A stretch of 64,000 nucleotides of DNA from NCBI GenBank assembly GCA_029262055.1, contig JAJDAD010000020.1:20586-84585 (forward strand), written 5' to 3'. Below, piece after piece: positions 1 through 8,604 of the stretch. A program made the translations under genes and the position numbers. Within the stretch, counting starts at the first letter, position 1; every line of letters begins with the position of its first letter. This DNA is from Candidatus Zhuqueibacterota bacterium. GTDB taxonomy: Bacteria; Zhuqueibacterota; Zhuqueibacteria; Oceanimicrobiales; Oceanimicrobiaceae. Below the pieces are notes generated by a model that saw only the letters and a list, made by a program, of their open reading frames with translations, did no database searches and was not told the DNA's origin.

Positions 1-898
1 ACTCTTGCAATTGGTCCACCAGCCGTTCCGCATCAACCCAGGGTGCGCCGAAGACCTCAAAAGGAGTCCGGGTTCCTCGCCCCTCTGAAACGTTTGTACC
101 TTCTAACAGGCAAGTCCCCGGGTAAACCAGGGCCGTGCTAAGTTCAGGCATATTCGGCGAGGGCGAGACGAAGCGGAGCCCGGTTTCGTCGAACCACCGG
201 CCACGGGCCCAACCCTGCATGGGAATCACCCGCAAGTCAGCATGCACGCCGTTCCTCAGCCAACCCTCGGAATTGATCATCCCTGCGAGCTCTCCAACCG
301 TCATGCCATGGCGCACGGGAATGGGGAAGAGGCCCACAAAAGTGGCATATTCAGGATCGAGAACATTCCCTTCCACCTGTACACCACCGAGAGGGTTGGG
401 CCGGTCCAAAACAACAAATTCCTTGCCATATTCCGCGGCGGCCTCCATCGCGAGGGCCATCGTGTAAACATAGGTGTAATAACGGGTACCAATGTCCTGA
501 ATATCGAAGATGAGGGCGTCAAGGCCCTCCAGCATTTGAGGAGTAGGTTTGCGGTCAGCGCCGTACAGACTGTAAATGGGCAAATCTCTAAGCGGGTCTG
601 ACTCTGCCGGGATGCTTTGCCCCGCTTCGGCAGTACCCCGCAGACCATGCTCGGGACCGAAAAGCGCCACAACTTCGACCTCGGCAAGTGCGGTCACGAG
701 ATCGACAATGTGCCGGCCGGCGCGGTTGTAGCCAGTGTGGTTGGTGATTATCCCGACCCGCTTACCACGGAGCGCTTGATGCACAGCGCCAAGCCGGTCA
801 AGCCCGGTCTCCACTCGCGGGTGCATGCCGTCACAATTCGACAAAACAACCAGGAGCGGCAAAGCCAGGAAATACAGAAGAAACTTGTGCTGAATCAA
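1..898 (-). CDS. namZ: Exo-beta-N-acetylmuramidase NamZ (DUF1343), 3' end cut by window
   Basis: The minus frame stays open from 898 to the left edge, about 299 residues of a family usually near 400. It begins with a lipoprotein-like signal peptide (KFLLYFLALPLLVVLSNC, lipobox LSNC). DUF1343 landmarks follow: GKRVGIITNHTGYNRAG, FGPEHGLRG, FDIQDIGTRYYTYVYTM, LDRPNPLGG, PSPNMPE and EGTNVSEGRGT. The family removes terminal MurNAc from peptidoglycan fragments. No ATG fits the signal peptide; the in-frame TTG at 896-898 is the best start, with no strong ribosome binding site. It lies 55 bp downstream of the AraC-type gene on the same strand, so the two may be co-transcribed. The family call is firm; the start is uncertain. 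Confidence 0.88.
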   Translation of the reverse strand, partial: MIQHKFLLYFLALPLLVVLSNCDGMHPRVETGLDRLGAVHQALRGKRVGIITNHTGYNRAGRHIVDLVTALAEVEVVALFGPEHGLRGTAEAGQSIPAESDPLRDLPIYSLYGADRKPTPQMLEGLDALIFDIQDIGTRYYTYVYTMALAMEAAAEYGKEFVVLDRPNPLGGVQVEGNVLDPEYATFVGLFPIPVRHGMTVGELAGMINSEGWLRNGVHADLRVIPMQGWARGRWFDETGLRFVSPSPNMPELSTALVYPGTCLLEGTNVSEGRGTRTPFEVFGAPWVDAERLVDQLQE

Positions 899-953
899 GT
901 GGCACTTCAGTGCGGTGGATAGCGGGGGCCGGTTCCGGAACACGGAAAGCCCC

Positions 954-1826
954 CTACCTTTGTTGGATGAATTCGTGGCGGTATTGTTTCGGGCTCATGG
1001 CATGCAGTTCCCGAAACCTGCGATTGAAGTTTGAAACATTGTTGAATCCAACGCGATAACAGATCTCGGCAACAGACAGCTCGCTTTCGATCAAAAGCCG
1101 GCATGCGTGACCGATGCGCAGTTCATTCACGTACCTGATGAAGGTCTTACCGGTGGATCTCTTGAAGAAGCGGCTGAACGCCGTAATGCTCATGTTGGCA
1201 ACCGAGGCGGCGTCTTCCAACTTGAGCCTCTGGTCATAGTCCTCGTTCAGGTAGGTGCAGACCTGGTCGATGCGTGTTTGCTGGGTTGGCGCCACTCCGC
1301 GCTCAAACTCGATGCTGGAAAGGAAATCCACCTCGTCCTCATTCGCGCGCGCCAATGTATCGAGGATTGACAACAGTTGCAGGAAGCGCCCGAACCCATT
1401 CATCGCTGACATCGCGGCAATCTGAGCTGCTGCTTGCGCCCGCGCTGCGCCACGGAAGCGCAGTCCCCTGCTGGACGTTTTGAAGAGCCAGTGCAGATGA
1501 TGTAGCTCGGGAGTGTCGACGATCTGTAAACCTGCGAGATTGTTTGGAAATTGTAGCAGAACCGCTTCATGCATCACGCCCTCGCCCATTTGCCCGGCCG
1601 GCGCGTACAAGGTGTGCGGCAAATTGGAGCCGACAAGGACGAGGTCGCCATCGTCATAATGTGAGATGGAATCACCAATAAACCGCTTGCCCTTGCTTTT
1701 CATCATCAGCATGATTTCATACTCGCGGTGGCAATGCCAGTTAAACTCAAATGATTCCAGTTTGATTTCTTTGTACTTAAATGAAGATTGCGGTGGTGTG
1801 GAGAGTTTTACTGAAATGGGTTTCAT
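954..1826 (-). CDS. AraC-family transcriptional regulator with N-terminal cupin
   Basis: A 290-residue protein. The N-terminal part has a cupin-like sensor (NWHCHREYEIMLMMKSKGKRFIGD, then GDLVLVGSNLPHTLYA). The C-terminal about 100 residues form the double helix-turn-helix of AraC/XylS proteins: LEDAASVANMSITAFSRFFK, then the signature LSVAEICYRVGFNNVSNFNRRF ending in MSPKQYRHEF. I chose ATG at 1826; a GTG two codons upstream is also possible. It stands between the muramidase gene, on the same strand, and a divergent NagX-like gene, so it probably controls this amino-sugar locus. The 186 bp divergent gap would hold its operator, but I could not pick out a clear site. Confidence 0.9.
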   Translation of the reverse strand: MKPISVKLSTPPQSSFKYKEIKLESFEFNWHCHREYEIMLMMKSKGKRFIGDSISHYDDGDLVLVGSNLPHTLYAPAGQMGEGVMHEAVLLQFPNNLAGLQIVDTPELHHLHWLFKTSSRGLRFRGAARAQAAAQIAAMSAMNGFGRFLQLLSILDTLARANEDEVDFLSSIEFERGVAPTQQTRIDQVCTYLNEDYDQRLKLEDAASVANMSITAFSRFFKRSTGKTFIRYVNELRIGHACRLLIESELSVAEICYRVGFNNVSNFNRRFRELHAMSPKQYRHEFIQQR

Positions 1827-2012
1827 AGGCACTCTGTGTACTATCTTGAGACTTTTGTTCAGGAAAGGTGGAAACAGTGTTAAGATAGTATTCTTCGGGA
1901 CAAAAAAGAAAGTAGAATTTGCAAATCAACAGGTTTTTTCTAAATTACTTCGCTCCAAAGATTATTGCTCCAATGGGCGCCCCAATCAGAATACAAAACT
2001 AAAGGGGAGAAA

Positions 2013-3125
2013 GTGGTCGATCAAAAGAACCGTCTGAGTTCACTGGATGTCTTCCGCGGACTCACTATCGCAGGGATGATTCTGGTGAATAATCCTGGAA
2101 GTTGGAGCCATGTTTACGCACCGCTACGGCACGCGGAGTGGCACGGGTGGACTCCGACAGACCTGATCTTTCCCTTCTTTCTTTTCATTGTGGGTGTAGC
2201 GATGACGTTCTCTTTGTCCGGATTTTCCCAACCTGGAGTCAGCCGCGGGCCGGTCTACAGGAAAATCCTAAGGAGGACCCTAATTGTTTTTGGGCTTGGC
2301 CTCTTTCTCAGCGGCTTCCCATTCTATGATCTGAGCACGATTAGAATTCCGGGCGTTTTGCAGCGTATCGCTATTTGCTACCTGGTGGCGTCGTTGATTA
2401 CGATCAACACTTCCGCACGCGGGCAGGCGCTCTGGATGGTGGCCTTGTTGCTTGCCTATTGGGCTGCCATGGCGCTGATACCCGTTCCGGGCTACGGAGC
2501 AGGCAATTATGCTGTCGACGGCAACCTGGCCGCATTCATCGACTCCCAGATCTTGCATGGCCACATGTGGAAGGCAACCTGGGACCCGGAGGGTCTGCTC
2601 AGCACCATCCCTGCCATTGCAACGACTCTGTCAGGGGTGCTGGTCGGACACTTGCTACATCAGAAAGTTGACCGGGGAGAAATCGCCGGGCAACTATTTG
2701 TCTTTGGCTGGGGCGCGATTCTGACCGGCGTGATCTGGGCGGCGGTGTTCCCCATCAACAAGTCTCTTTGGACCAGTTCGTACGTGGTCTTCAGCACGGG
2801 TGCGGCCATGCAGTTTTTGGGAGTCTGTTATTGGCTTATCGATGTTAAGGGCTATCGCAAGTGGGTTTATCCGGGTTCGGTTTTTGGGATGAACGCAATC
2901 GCAGTTTTCGTTTTGTCCGGCATCGTTGGGCGGTTGCTGGTCATGATTAAGGTGCCGGGACAGATGGGGACGGAGACAGCGGTAAAAACGTGGCTCTACC
3001 AAAATACCTTTGTCCCTTTGGCAGGACCTCTCAATGGCTCGTTTCTGTTTGCGCTGACAAATCTGTCCGTCTGGTTTGGCCTGATGGCCATACTTTACCG
3101 GAAGAAGGTTTTTATCAAGATCTGA
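2013..3125 (+). CDS. NagX/DUF5009-type multipass membrane acyltransferase-like protein
   Basis: A 370-residue polytopic membrane protein of the DUF5009/heparan-alpha-glucosaminide N-acetyltransferase-like family. Signature sequence: RLSSLDVFRGLTIAGMILVN near the start, WHGWTPTDLIFPFFLFIVGV, RRTLIVFGLGLFLSGFP, IRIPGVLQRIAICYL, and a C-terminal FGMNAIAVFVLSG segment. I count about ten hydrophobic spans. GTG 2013 is preferred because AGGGGAG (2002-2008) sits just upstream; an ATG 48 bp earlier lacks such a site. NagX members occur with GlcNAc/chitin catabolism genes. Its divergent arrangement with AraC and the muramidase fits amino-sugar salvage. The exact reaction is not proven for this family in bacteria. 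Confidence 0.85.
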   Translation: MVDQKNRLSSLDVFRGLTIAGMILVNNPGSWSHVYAPLRHAEWHGWTPTDLIFPFFLFIVGVAMTFSLSGFSQPGVSRGPVYRKILRRTLIVFGLGLFLSGFPFYDLSTIRIPGVLQRIAICYLVASLITINTSARGQALWMVALLLAYWAAMALIPVPGYGAGNYAVDGNLAAFIDSQILHGHMWKATWDPEGLLSTIPAIATTLSGVLVGHLLHQKVDRGEIAGQLFVFGWGAILTGVIWAAVFPINKSLWTSSYVVFSTGAAMQFLGVCYWLIDVKGYRKWVYPGSVFGMNAIAVFVLSGIVGRLLVMIKVPGQMGTETAVKTWLYQNTFVPLAGPLNGSFLFALTNLSVWFGLMAILYRKKVFIKI

Positions 3126-3192
3126 GTACCCACATTTCTCAGTTGGATTCAAGGTCATTCTGAGGTCCACCAAACGAATTCTGGTTTTTTTC

Positions 3193-3221
3193 TTGACTTT
3201 AAATCAGCCGGCCTTTATCTT
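3193..3221 (+). promoter_or_regulatory. Sigma-70-type promoter of the his operon
   Basis: TTGACT (3193-3198), a 17-bp spacer and TATCTT (3216-3221). Transcription would start near 3228, about 17 bases before the his leader peptide ATG. The placement directly ahead of the leader and attenuator supports it. Confidence 0.7.
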
Positions 3222-3244
3222 GGCCTTAATCAATCGGATCTAAC

Positions 3245-3331
3245 ATGCTATTACAAAAATATACTCACAGACCCCACCATTATCATCACTACCCCCACCT
3301 GGAAGTGGGCCTTGTGATGAGAGCGACCTAG
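3245..3331 (+). CDS. hisL: His operon leader peptide (28 residues)
   Basis: A short open frame, ATG 3245 to TAG 3329-3331. The middle reads THRPHHYHHYPHL, with six His codons within eleven residues. It precedes an attenuator in front of hisG. By the known mechanism, scarcity of charged tRNA-His stalls the ribosome on these codons, frees segment 2 (3305-3318) and lets the antiterminator form. The end of the peptide overlaps segment 2, so a ribosome that finishes translation would mask it and favour the terminator. Too short for normal gene finders. No strong ribosome binding site is visible (CGGATCTAAC precedes it). Confidence 0.9.
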   Translation: MLLQKYTHRPHHYHHYPHLEVGLVMRAT

Positions 3332-3373
3332 CGCCACCAAAATCGCCAAAAGATAGAAATCACAGAGCCCCAC
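3294..3373 (+). promoter_or_regulatory. Histidine transcription attenuator: pause and antiterminator structures
   Basis: Three competing pairings can be read. Segment 1 CCCAC (3294-3298) pairs with GTGGG (3305-3309). Segment 2 GTGGGCCTTGTGAT (3305-3318) is nearly complementary to segment 3 ATCACAGAGCCCCAC (3359-3373), giving an antiterminator. Segment 3 also supplies the 5' arm of the terminator (3369-3374 with 3387-3392). This is the classical 1:2 / 2:3 / 3:4 arrangement, coupled to a His-rich leader. Confidence 0.9.
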
Positions 3374-3399
3374 TTTCATACCAGAGAGTGGGTTTTTTT
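3369..3399 (+). terminator. Attenuator terminator upstream of hisG
   Basis: CCCACT (3369-3374), a 12-nt loop, AGTGGG (3387-3392), then seven T residues. The hairpin is mutually exclusive with the antiterminator formed by 3305-3318 and 3359-3373. Confidence 0.9.
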
Positions 3400-3435
3400 G
3401 TTTTATTAAGGTTAACTACAGGATAGGATTTGAGG

Positions 3436-4305
3436 ATGAAGCTCAAAGTAGGTTTACCAAAGGGCAGTTTGCAGGAATCAACGCTGCTGCTGCTGAGCAA
3501 AGCCGGATACAATTTTTCGACCCGGGAGAGGTCCTATTTTCCCGCCAGCGATGACACTGACTTGCAGGCGATTCTAATTCGTGCTCAGGAAATGGCAGGT
3601 TATGTTCATGACGGAGTCCTCGATGTCGGTATCACCGGCAAAGACTGGATCATGGAAAACGGCGTTTCGGTCGTGGAAGTCGCGGAGCTGGTGTACTCCA
3701 AGGTCAGCTTTCGGCCTGTGCGCTGGGTAGTTGCCGTTCCGGAAAGTTCGGATATCCACTCCGTGCACGATTTAAACGGGAAACGGATCGCAACCGAGGT
3801 CGTAAACATCACCCGAAAGTATTTGGAGCAACACAAAGTGCAGGCGGATGTAGAGTTTTCATGGGGCGCAACTGAGGCGAAAACTCCTGACCTGGTCGAC
3901 GCCATCGTAGAAGTGACCGAATCCGGCAGCTCATTGCGTGCCAACAAGTTACGCATCGTTGATACAGTCTTGACTTCCACGGTACGCCTGATTGCCAACG
4001 AAAACAGCTACAACAATCCATGGAAGCGTGAGCGGATCGACAACATCGCGTTGTTGTTGCAGGGGGCCATTGCAGCGACCGGCAAAGTCGGCCTTAAATT
4101 CAATCTCAAGAAAGTAGATTTAGATGAAATTCAGGCGGTTCTACCCGCAATGAAAAAGCCCACGATATCGCCCCTGGTCGGCAATGAATGGATCGCGCTT
4201 GAGACAATCATCGACGAGTTCGTGGTCCGGAGCATCATTCCGAAGTTAAAGAAAGCCGGGGCGGAAGACATCATCGAGTATCCACTAAATAAGGTCATCC
4301 CTTAA
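3436..4305 (+). CDS. hisG: ATP phosphoribosyltransferase, long form
   Basis: A 289-residue enzyme for the first step of histidine synthesis (ATP + PRPP). [10 protein letters not shown] opens the catalytic part, with [10 protein letters not shown] and the PRPP-binding stretch [16 protein letters not shown]. The last about 75 residues (from [19 protein letters not shown] to the end) are the HisG C-terminal regulatory domain. This is therefore the long, self-contained form that does not need HisZ and is normally inhibited by histidine. ATG 3436 is chosen, with AGGATAGGA (3420-3428) at good distance; TTG 3430 is an alternative. First gene of hisGDCBHAFI, directly behind the attenuator. Confidence 0.97.
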   Translation: MKLKVGLPKGSLQESTLLLLSKAGYNFSTRERSYFPASDDTDLQAILIRAQEMAGYVHDGVLDVGITGKDWIMENGVSVVEVAELVYSKVSFRPVRWVVAVPESSDIHSVHDLNGKRIATEVVNITRKYLEQHKVQADVEFSWGATEAKTPDLVDAIVEVTESGSSLRANKLRIVDTVLTSTVRLIANENSYNNPWKRERIDNIALLLQGAIAATGKVGLKFNLKKVDLDEIQAVLPAMKKPTISPLVGNEWIALETIIDEFVVRSIIPKLKKAGAEDIIEYPLNKVIP

Positions 4306-4331
4306 CCGGACGTTGTTGCAGGACCTGCCCT

Positions 4332-5603
4332 ATGTTCAAGCGATTTGAAAATGCCGCCGACTTTCAGGCTGAAGAACGAACTCAGTCTTTAATTGCTCCC
4401 GAAATCAGCGCCACGGTTGCGGACATTCTACAGGCCGTACGTACGGGGGGCGACGAGAAGATCAAGAAATTTACGGACCGCTTTGATCGTTGTAAGGTTG
4501 AGGAATTGCGGGTTCCCCAAAGCGCAATTGCCCGGTCGGTGGCAGGCCTCTGCGCTAGTACACGTACGCTGTTTGAAAATACCATCATGAATGTGAGAAA
4601 ATTTCATGAATTGCAAATCCAACCCGAATGGTCTGGCCACAAAAGCGAGGGTAGCAGAGCCGGAGTAAGGTACAATGCCATCGGCAATGCCGGCCTCTAT
4701 GTGCCGGGCGGGAGAGCGGCTTACCCCTCCACCGTGATCATGACCGCCATTCCGGCACAACTTGCCAAAGTAGGCAGAATTGTGTTGGTTAGCCCACCCG
4801 ACCTGCACGGAAATGTCAACCCGCTCGTGTTGGCGGCTGTCGGGCTTCTCGGGCTGGATGAGGTTTATGCCATGGGCGGTGCACAGGCAATCGCCGCCTT
4901 GGCATTCGGTACCGAAACCATTGAGCGGGTCGACAAAATAGTCGGGCCAGGCAACGCCTATGTTAACGAGGCCAAGCGCCAGGTATTCGGGATTGTGGGC
5001 ATCGATTCCCTCGCTGGTCCCACTGAACTGGCAATTGTTGCCGATGACAGCGCCGTGGCTGAACATGTCGTGCGTGACCTTTTCGCTCAAGCTGAACATG
5101 ATCCCGATGCAAGGGTCGTGTGCATCACGACTTCAACCGTGCTGGCGGAACAGGTGGAGAAACTGATGCCTGAGCTGTTGCCCAATTGCGAGCGCAGGGA
5201 CATCATCGAAGCTTCGATTGCGCACAACGGCGCCCTGGTGCTCGTGCGGAACAGTGATGAAGCCGCCGTCGTCGTGAATCAGGTAGCGCCCGAGCATTTG
5301 CAGATAATGGTTGCCAGTCCGGATGAATTGCTCAGTGAAATACAAAACGCCGGTGCGATTTTCATTGGAAATAACACTCCGGCCGTGGCTGGTGACTATG
5401 GCGCCGGACCCAATCATGTCCTGCCCACCGGCGGCACTGCGCGCTTTTCTTCACCGCTGGGCGTTTGGGATTTTGTCAAGGCTTCTTCCGTGCTGCAGTA
5501 TCAGGACAGCGACTTTGCTGACGCTGCCGCAACTTTCATCGAGTTTGCCCAATTGGAAGGGCTGTCGAATCACGGTGAAGCAATTAGCTGCAGGAGGAAG
5601 TGA
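4332..5603 (+). CDS. hisD: Histidinol dehydrogenase
   Basis: 423 residues, normal length. It catalyses the last two oxidations, histidinol to histidine, with NAD and zinc. Family landmarks: GNAGLYVPGGRAAYPSTVIM, GGAQAIAALAFGTE, KIVGPGNAYVNEAKR, GPTELAIVADD, AEHDPDARVVC, APEHLQIM and the C-terminal DYGAGPNHVLPTGGTARFSS. GCAGGAC (4317-4323) precedes the ATG at a usual distance. It lies 26 bp after hisG. Its stop is 2 bp before the hisC ATG, so translation is probably coupled. Confidence 0.98.
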   Translation: MFKRFENAADFQAEERTQSLIAPEISATVADILQAVRTGGDEKIKKFTDRFDRCKVEELRVPQSAIARSVAGLCASTRTLFENTIMNVRKFHELQIQPEWSGHKSEGSRAGVRYNAIGNAGLYVPGGRAAYPSTVIMTAIPAQLAKVGRIVLVSPPDLHGNVNPLVLAAVGLLGLDEVYAMGGAQAIAALAFGTETIERVDKIVGPGNAYVNEAKRQVFGIVGIDSLAGPTELAIVADDSAVAEHVVRDLFAQAEHDPDARVVCITTSTVLAEQVEKLMPELLPNCERRDIIEASIAHNGALVLVRNSDEAAVVVNQVAPEHLQIMVASPDELLSEIQNAGAIFIGNNTPAVAGDYGAGPNHVLPTGGTARFSSPLGVWDFVKASSVLQYQDSDFADAAATFIEFAQLEGLSNHGEAISCRRK

Positions 5604-5605
5604 GT

Positions 5606-6679
5606 ATGGACTTGATCAGACCGTCTGTCCGGAAGATACACGAATACACGCTGCGGCAATACGATTTTGAGGTAAAGCTGAATCAGAACGAGAGCCCGTT
5701 CGACTTGCCTGACTGGCTCAAAAACGAGATCGTGAGCGAGCTGCGTGACCTGTCCTGGAATCGCTATCCCGGTTTCAACAATCAGAGGCTGACGGAGAAG
5801 TTGGCCCGCCACATTGGCGTTGCCCCGGATAGCATCCTGCTCGGCAATGGCTCTAACGAGCTGCTGCAACTTCTGGTTTCTGCTTCCCTGGAAAAGGAAG
5901 ATACCATCCTGCTGGTCACACCGACCTTCTTGATTTATAAACAGTTGGCGGAAATCGCAGGCGCTGACATTTTGGAAGTTGAATTCAATGAAGATTGGTC
6001 CTTCCCGGTTACACAAATAACTGAGAAATTGGCTGAAAAAGAGGTGAGGCTGTGCGTCCTATGCAGCCCGAACAGCCCCACCGGCGTCACACTGGACCCG
6101 ACCGGACTCGAACAGGTGGCACAAGCCTGTGACGGCATTTTGCTGGTCGATGAGGCTTACTTTGAGTTTGCCGAGACGGGCGCACTGGCCCTGCAATCGT
6201 CCTACCCGAATATCGTGGTGGCACGCACTTTCTCGAAGGCTATGGGGCTGGCAGGTTTGCGTTTGGGCTACCTGGTGGCCGAAGCCGCCCTGGCAGGTGA
6301 ATTGCGAAAAGCCAAACTCCCGTATAATCTGAACATCGCCACGGAACTGGCGGCCTGCAAGCTTCTCGAACATTATCAGGTGATCGAAGAAAACATCAGA
6401 ATATTAAATGCGGAGCGGGATCGGGTCGCAAATGCTTTGCGTGGTCTGCCTGGTGTCACGGTCTTTCCATCGCATGCGAATTTTCTGATGATCGAAACAG
6501 CGCATGCTTCCGGTGTCGTCTTGAACAAGCTGCTGGAAAAAGGCGTGCTCGTGCGCGATATTTCAGGCTATCATCCGAGGTTGAAGAACAAGCTGCGGTT
6601 GTCGATCGGGACGGCAGAAGAGAACGAGAAGCTGCTGGCGGGGCTCACGGAGATGTTTGCCTGCGGTTCAGAAACATAA
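5606..6679 (+). CDS. hisC: Histidinol-phosphate aminotransferase
   Basis: 357 residues, fold-type I PLP enzyme that makes histidinol phosphate from imidazole-acetol phosphate. Seen: LNQNESPFDLP near the N-terminus, NGSNELLQLL, CSPNSPTG, DEAYFEF and the PLP-lysine motif FSKAMGLAGLRLGY. A strong AGGAGG (5592-5597) sits 8 bp before ATG 5606. A GTG at 5600 is only 2 bp from it and is rejected as start. Placed third in the his operon. Confidence 0.96.
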   Translation: MDLIRPSVRKIHEYTLRQYDFEVKLNQNESPFDLPDWLKNEIVSELRDLSWNRYPGFNNQRLTEKLARHIGVAPDSILLGNGSNELLQLLVSASLEKEDTILLVTPTFLIYKQLAEIAGADILEVEFNEDWSFPVTQITEKLAEKEVRLCVLCSPNSPTGVTLDPTGLEQVAQACDGILLVDEAYFEFAETGALALQSSYPNIVVARTFSKAMGLAGLRLGYLVAEAALAGELRKAKLPYNLNIATELAACKLLEHYQVIEENIRILNAERDRVANALRGLPGVTVFPSHANFLMIETAHASGVVLNKLLEKGVLVRDISGYHPRLKNKLRLSIGTAEENEKLLAGLTEMFACGSET

Positions 6680-6690
6680 GAGGACAGAAA

Positions 6691-7275
6691 ATGGCACAAG
6701 TGAAAATTCATCGGAAAACCAAAGAGACGGATGTTAAAATCGAGCTCGACGTGCTAGGTAGCGGACAGAGCAAGATTACCACCGGCATTGGTTTTTTCGA
6801 CCACATGTTGGAGCTGTTTTCATTCCATGCCTGCTTTGATCTGCAAATAATGGCAAAGGGCGATCTGCGCGTCTGTGGCCACCACACCGTAGAGGACACG
6901 GGTATCGTCCTGGGACAAGCACTTTACGACAGCTTACCGGAAAAACGTAACATCGTGCGCTACGGCTCATCCTATGTGCCGATGGATGAAGCATTGGTAA
7001 GGGCAGTGGTCGACATTTGCGGACGCCCGTATCTGGTGTTCGACAGCGGGGCGTTACACCCCAGCGTCGGGACTTTCGATACGGAGTTGGTGCGGGAATT
7101 CTTCCAGGCTCTGGCTGACAACGCTCGTCTCAGCCTGCACCTGGAAGTATTGCACGGACTAAATACACATCACAAAATCGAGGCCATGTTCAAGGCCACC
7201 GGGCGCGCGCTCCGGATCGCTTTGGCCGTGGACGCGAAACGTGCGGACGTGAGTTCGACCAAAGGCGTTCTTTAG
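6691..7275 (+). CDS. hisB: Imidazoleglycerol-phosphate dehydratase (monofunctional)
   Basis: 194 residues, the length of a stand-alone dehydratase. The N-terminal HAD histidinol-phosphatase of the enterobacterial fusion is absent. Manganese-binding repeats are visible: GIGFFDHMLELFSFHACFDL, GHHTVEDTGIVLGQAL, and the second set EFFQALADNARLSLHL with GLNTHHKIEAMFKATGRALR. AAGAGGAC precedes the ATG. Since no phosphatase gene lies in the operon, the histidinol-phosphatase step must be encoded elsewhere. Confidence 0.97.
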   Translation: MAQVKIHRKTKETDVKIELDVLGSGQSKITTGIGFFDHMLELFSFHACFDLQIMAKGDLRVCGHHTVEDTGIVLGQALYDSLPEKRNIVRYGSSYVPMDEALVRAVVDICGRPYLVFDSGALHPSVGTFDTELVREFFQALADNARLSLHLEVLHGLNTHHKIEAMFKATGRALRIALAVDAKRADVSSTKGVL

Positions 7276-7282
7276 GAAATCG

Positions 7283-7882
7283 ATGATTTCTATAATCGAT
7301 TACGGGGTCGGCAATCTCAAAAGCCTGTACAATGCGTTCCGGCACCTCGACGTTCCTGCCAACCTCATCCGTACTGCGGATGAGGTTGCAGCGGCCGAGA
7401 AGTTGCTTTTGCCGGGAGTCGGTGCGTTCGATTACGCCATGAGCAACATCAACCGGCTTGGTCTTGTCGAGGTTTTGCAGGCCCGGGCAAAGGAAGGGGT
7501 TCCGGTTCTGGGGATTTGCCTGGGAATGCAGTTGCTGTTTTCCCACAGCACGGAAGGCGTCGGTTGTCAAGGCCTCGGTCTTGTCCAGGGCACCGTTACC
7601 CGGTTTGGACAAGGCAAAAAAGTTCCGCACATGGGATGGAACGAAATAGACGTCGTGCATGAGGGAACGTTGCTGCGCTCATTACCGGAGTCAAAGTATG
7701 CCTACTTTGTCCACTCCTACCACTGTGTCCCGGAAGAGAAACAGGATATCGCGGCGTTTTGTGACTATGGCTCACCGTTCTGTGCCGTCGTCGCGCGTGG
7801 GAACATCTTTGGGACGCAATTTCATCCTGAGAAAAGCCAGGAGCTAGGCCTGCAAATTCTGGAAAACTTTGGGGAGATATGA
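7283..7882 (+). CDS. hisH: Imidazole glycerol phosphate synthase, glutaminase subunit
   Basis: 199 residues. Class I glutamine amidotransferase that feeds ammonia to HisF. MISIIDYGVGNLKSL at the start, the nucleophile elbow GICLGMQLLF, and the His/Glu of the triad in GTQFHPEKSQELG. The stop overlaps the beginning of hisA, and the start is 7 bp after hisB, indicating tight coupling inside the operon. Confidence 0.97.
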   Translation: MISIIDYGVGNLKSLYNAFRHLDVPANLIRTADEVAAAEKLLLPGVGAFDYAMSNINRLGLVEVLQARAKEGVPVLGICLGMQLLFSHSTEGVGCQGLGLVQGTVTRFGQGKKVPHMGWNEIDVVHEGTLLRSLPESKYAYFVHSYHCVPEEKQDIAAFCDYGSPFCAVVARGNIFGTQFHPEKSQELGLQILENFGEI

Positions 7883-8604
7883 TGCAGGTAATTCCGGCGA
7901 TTGATTTGAAGAACGGTCGGTGCGTGCGCCTGGAGCAGGGCCGCTTCGAGAACGAAAAGATCTACTCAGGCGACCCGGTTGCAGTGGCGCAAGGCTACCA
8001 GCAACATGGCGCTACCCGGCTGCACATTGTCGATCTCGATGGCGCAGAATCCGGAGAAGCCGGCAACTCAGCAGTGGTTGAAGAAATACTGTCATGCTGC
8101 CGCATGGCGGTTCAGCTCGGTGGTGGCATTCGAATGATCAGTCATGTGGAGCACTGGCTAAATGCGGGCGTGGAACGCGTGATCATCGGCACGCTGGCGG
8201 TCAGGCAACCGCAAGAGGCCGCCCGCGCGCTTGCATCCTTTGGTGGTGAAAGGATCGTTCTGTCGGTGGATGCCCGCGACGGTATGGTTGCGGTGGATGG
8301 CTGGCAAACCGACTCGGGCATCAGCGCAATAGATTTGACGCTACAGTTTAAGCAAAAAGGACTCGAGCGCGTGTTGTACACGGACATCGCCCGCGACGGC
8401 ATGTTCTCCGGGCCTAATCTCGTGGAAACGAGGAAGATAGCAGAAGAGAGCGGACTGCGTGTGACTGCCTCTGGCGGCGTTGCCAGACTATCCGACATCC
8501 GGGACCTTGCTGCGTTGGAGGCGTTCGGCGTCGACAGCGTGGTGGTTGGCAAGGCATTCTACGAGGGCCGGATTAAGCCGGAGGAAGTTTTTGATGCTGG
8601 CTAA
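7882..8604 (+). CDS. hisA: ProFAR isomerase
   Basis: 240 residues, a (beta/alpha)8 barrel that isomerises ProFAR to [22 protein letters not shown] at the start with the catalytic Asp in [38 protein letters not shown] and [11 protein letters not shown]. Two adjacent ATGs exist (7879, 7882). The second is better spaced from GGGGAG (7871-7876). The gene overlaps hisH at its start and hisF by 11 bp at its end. Confidence 0.96.
   Translation: MQVIPAIDLKNGRCVRLEQGRFENEKIYSGDPVAVAQGYQQHGATRLHIVDLDGAESGEAGNSAVVEEILSCCRMAVQLGGGIRMISHVEHWLNAGVERVIIGTLAVRQPQEAARALASFGGERIVLSVDARDGMVAVDGWQTDSGISAIDLTLQFKQKGLERVLYTDIARDGMFSGPNLVETRKIAEESGLRVTASGGVARLSDIRDLAALEAFGVDSVVVGKAFYEGRIKPEEVFDAG

Noticed and set aside
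3245..3400. T-box riboswitch upstream of hisG
   Set aside because: No T-box sequence or specifier loop is present. The His-codon leader with alternative hairpins explains the region.
5600..5602. GTG as the hisC start
   Set aside because: Only 2 bp from AGGAGG, too close. ATG 5606 is spaced by 8 bp.
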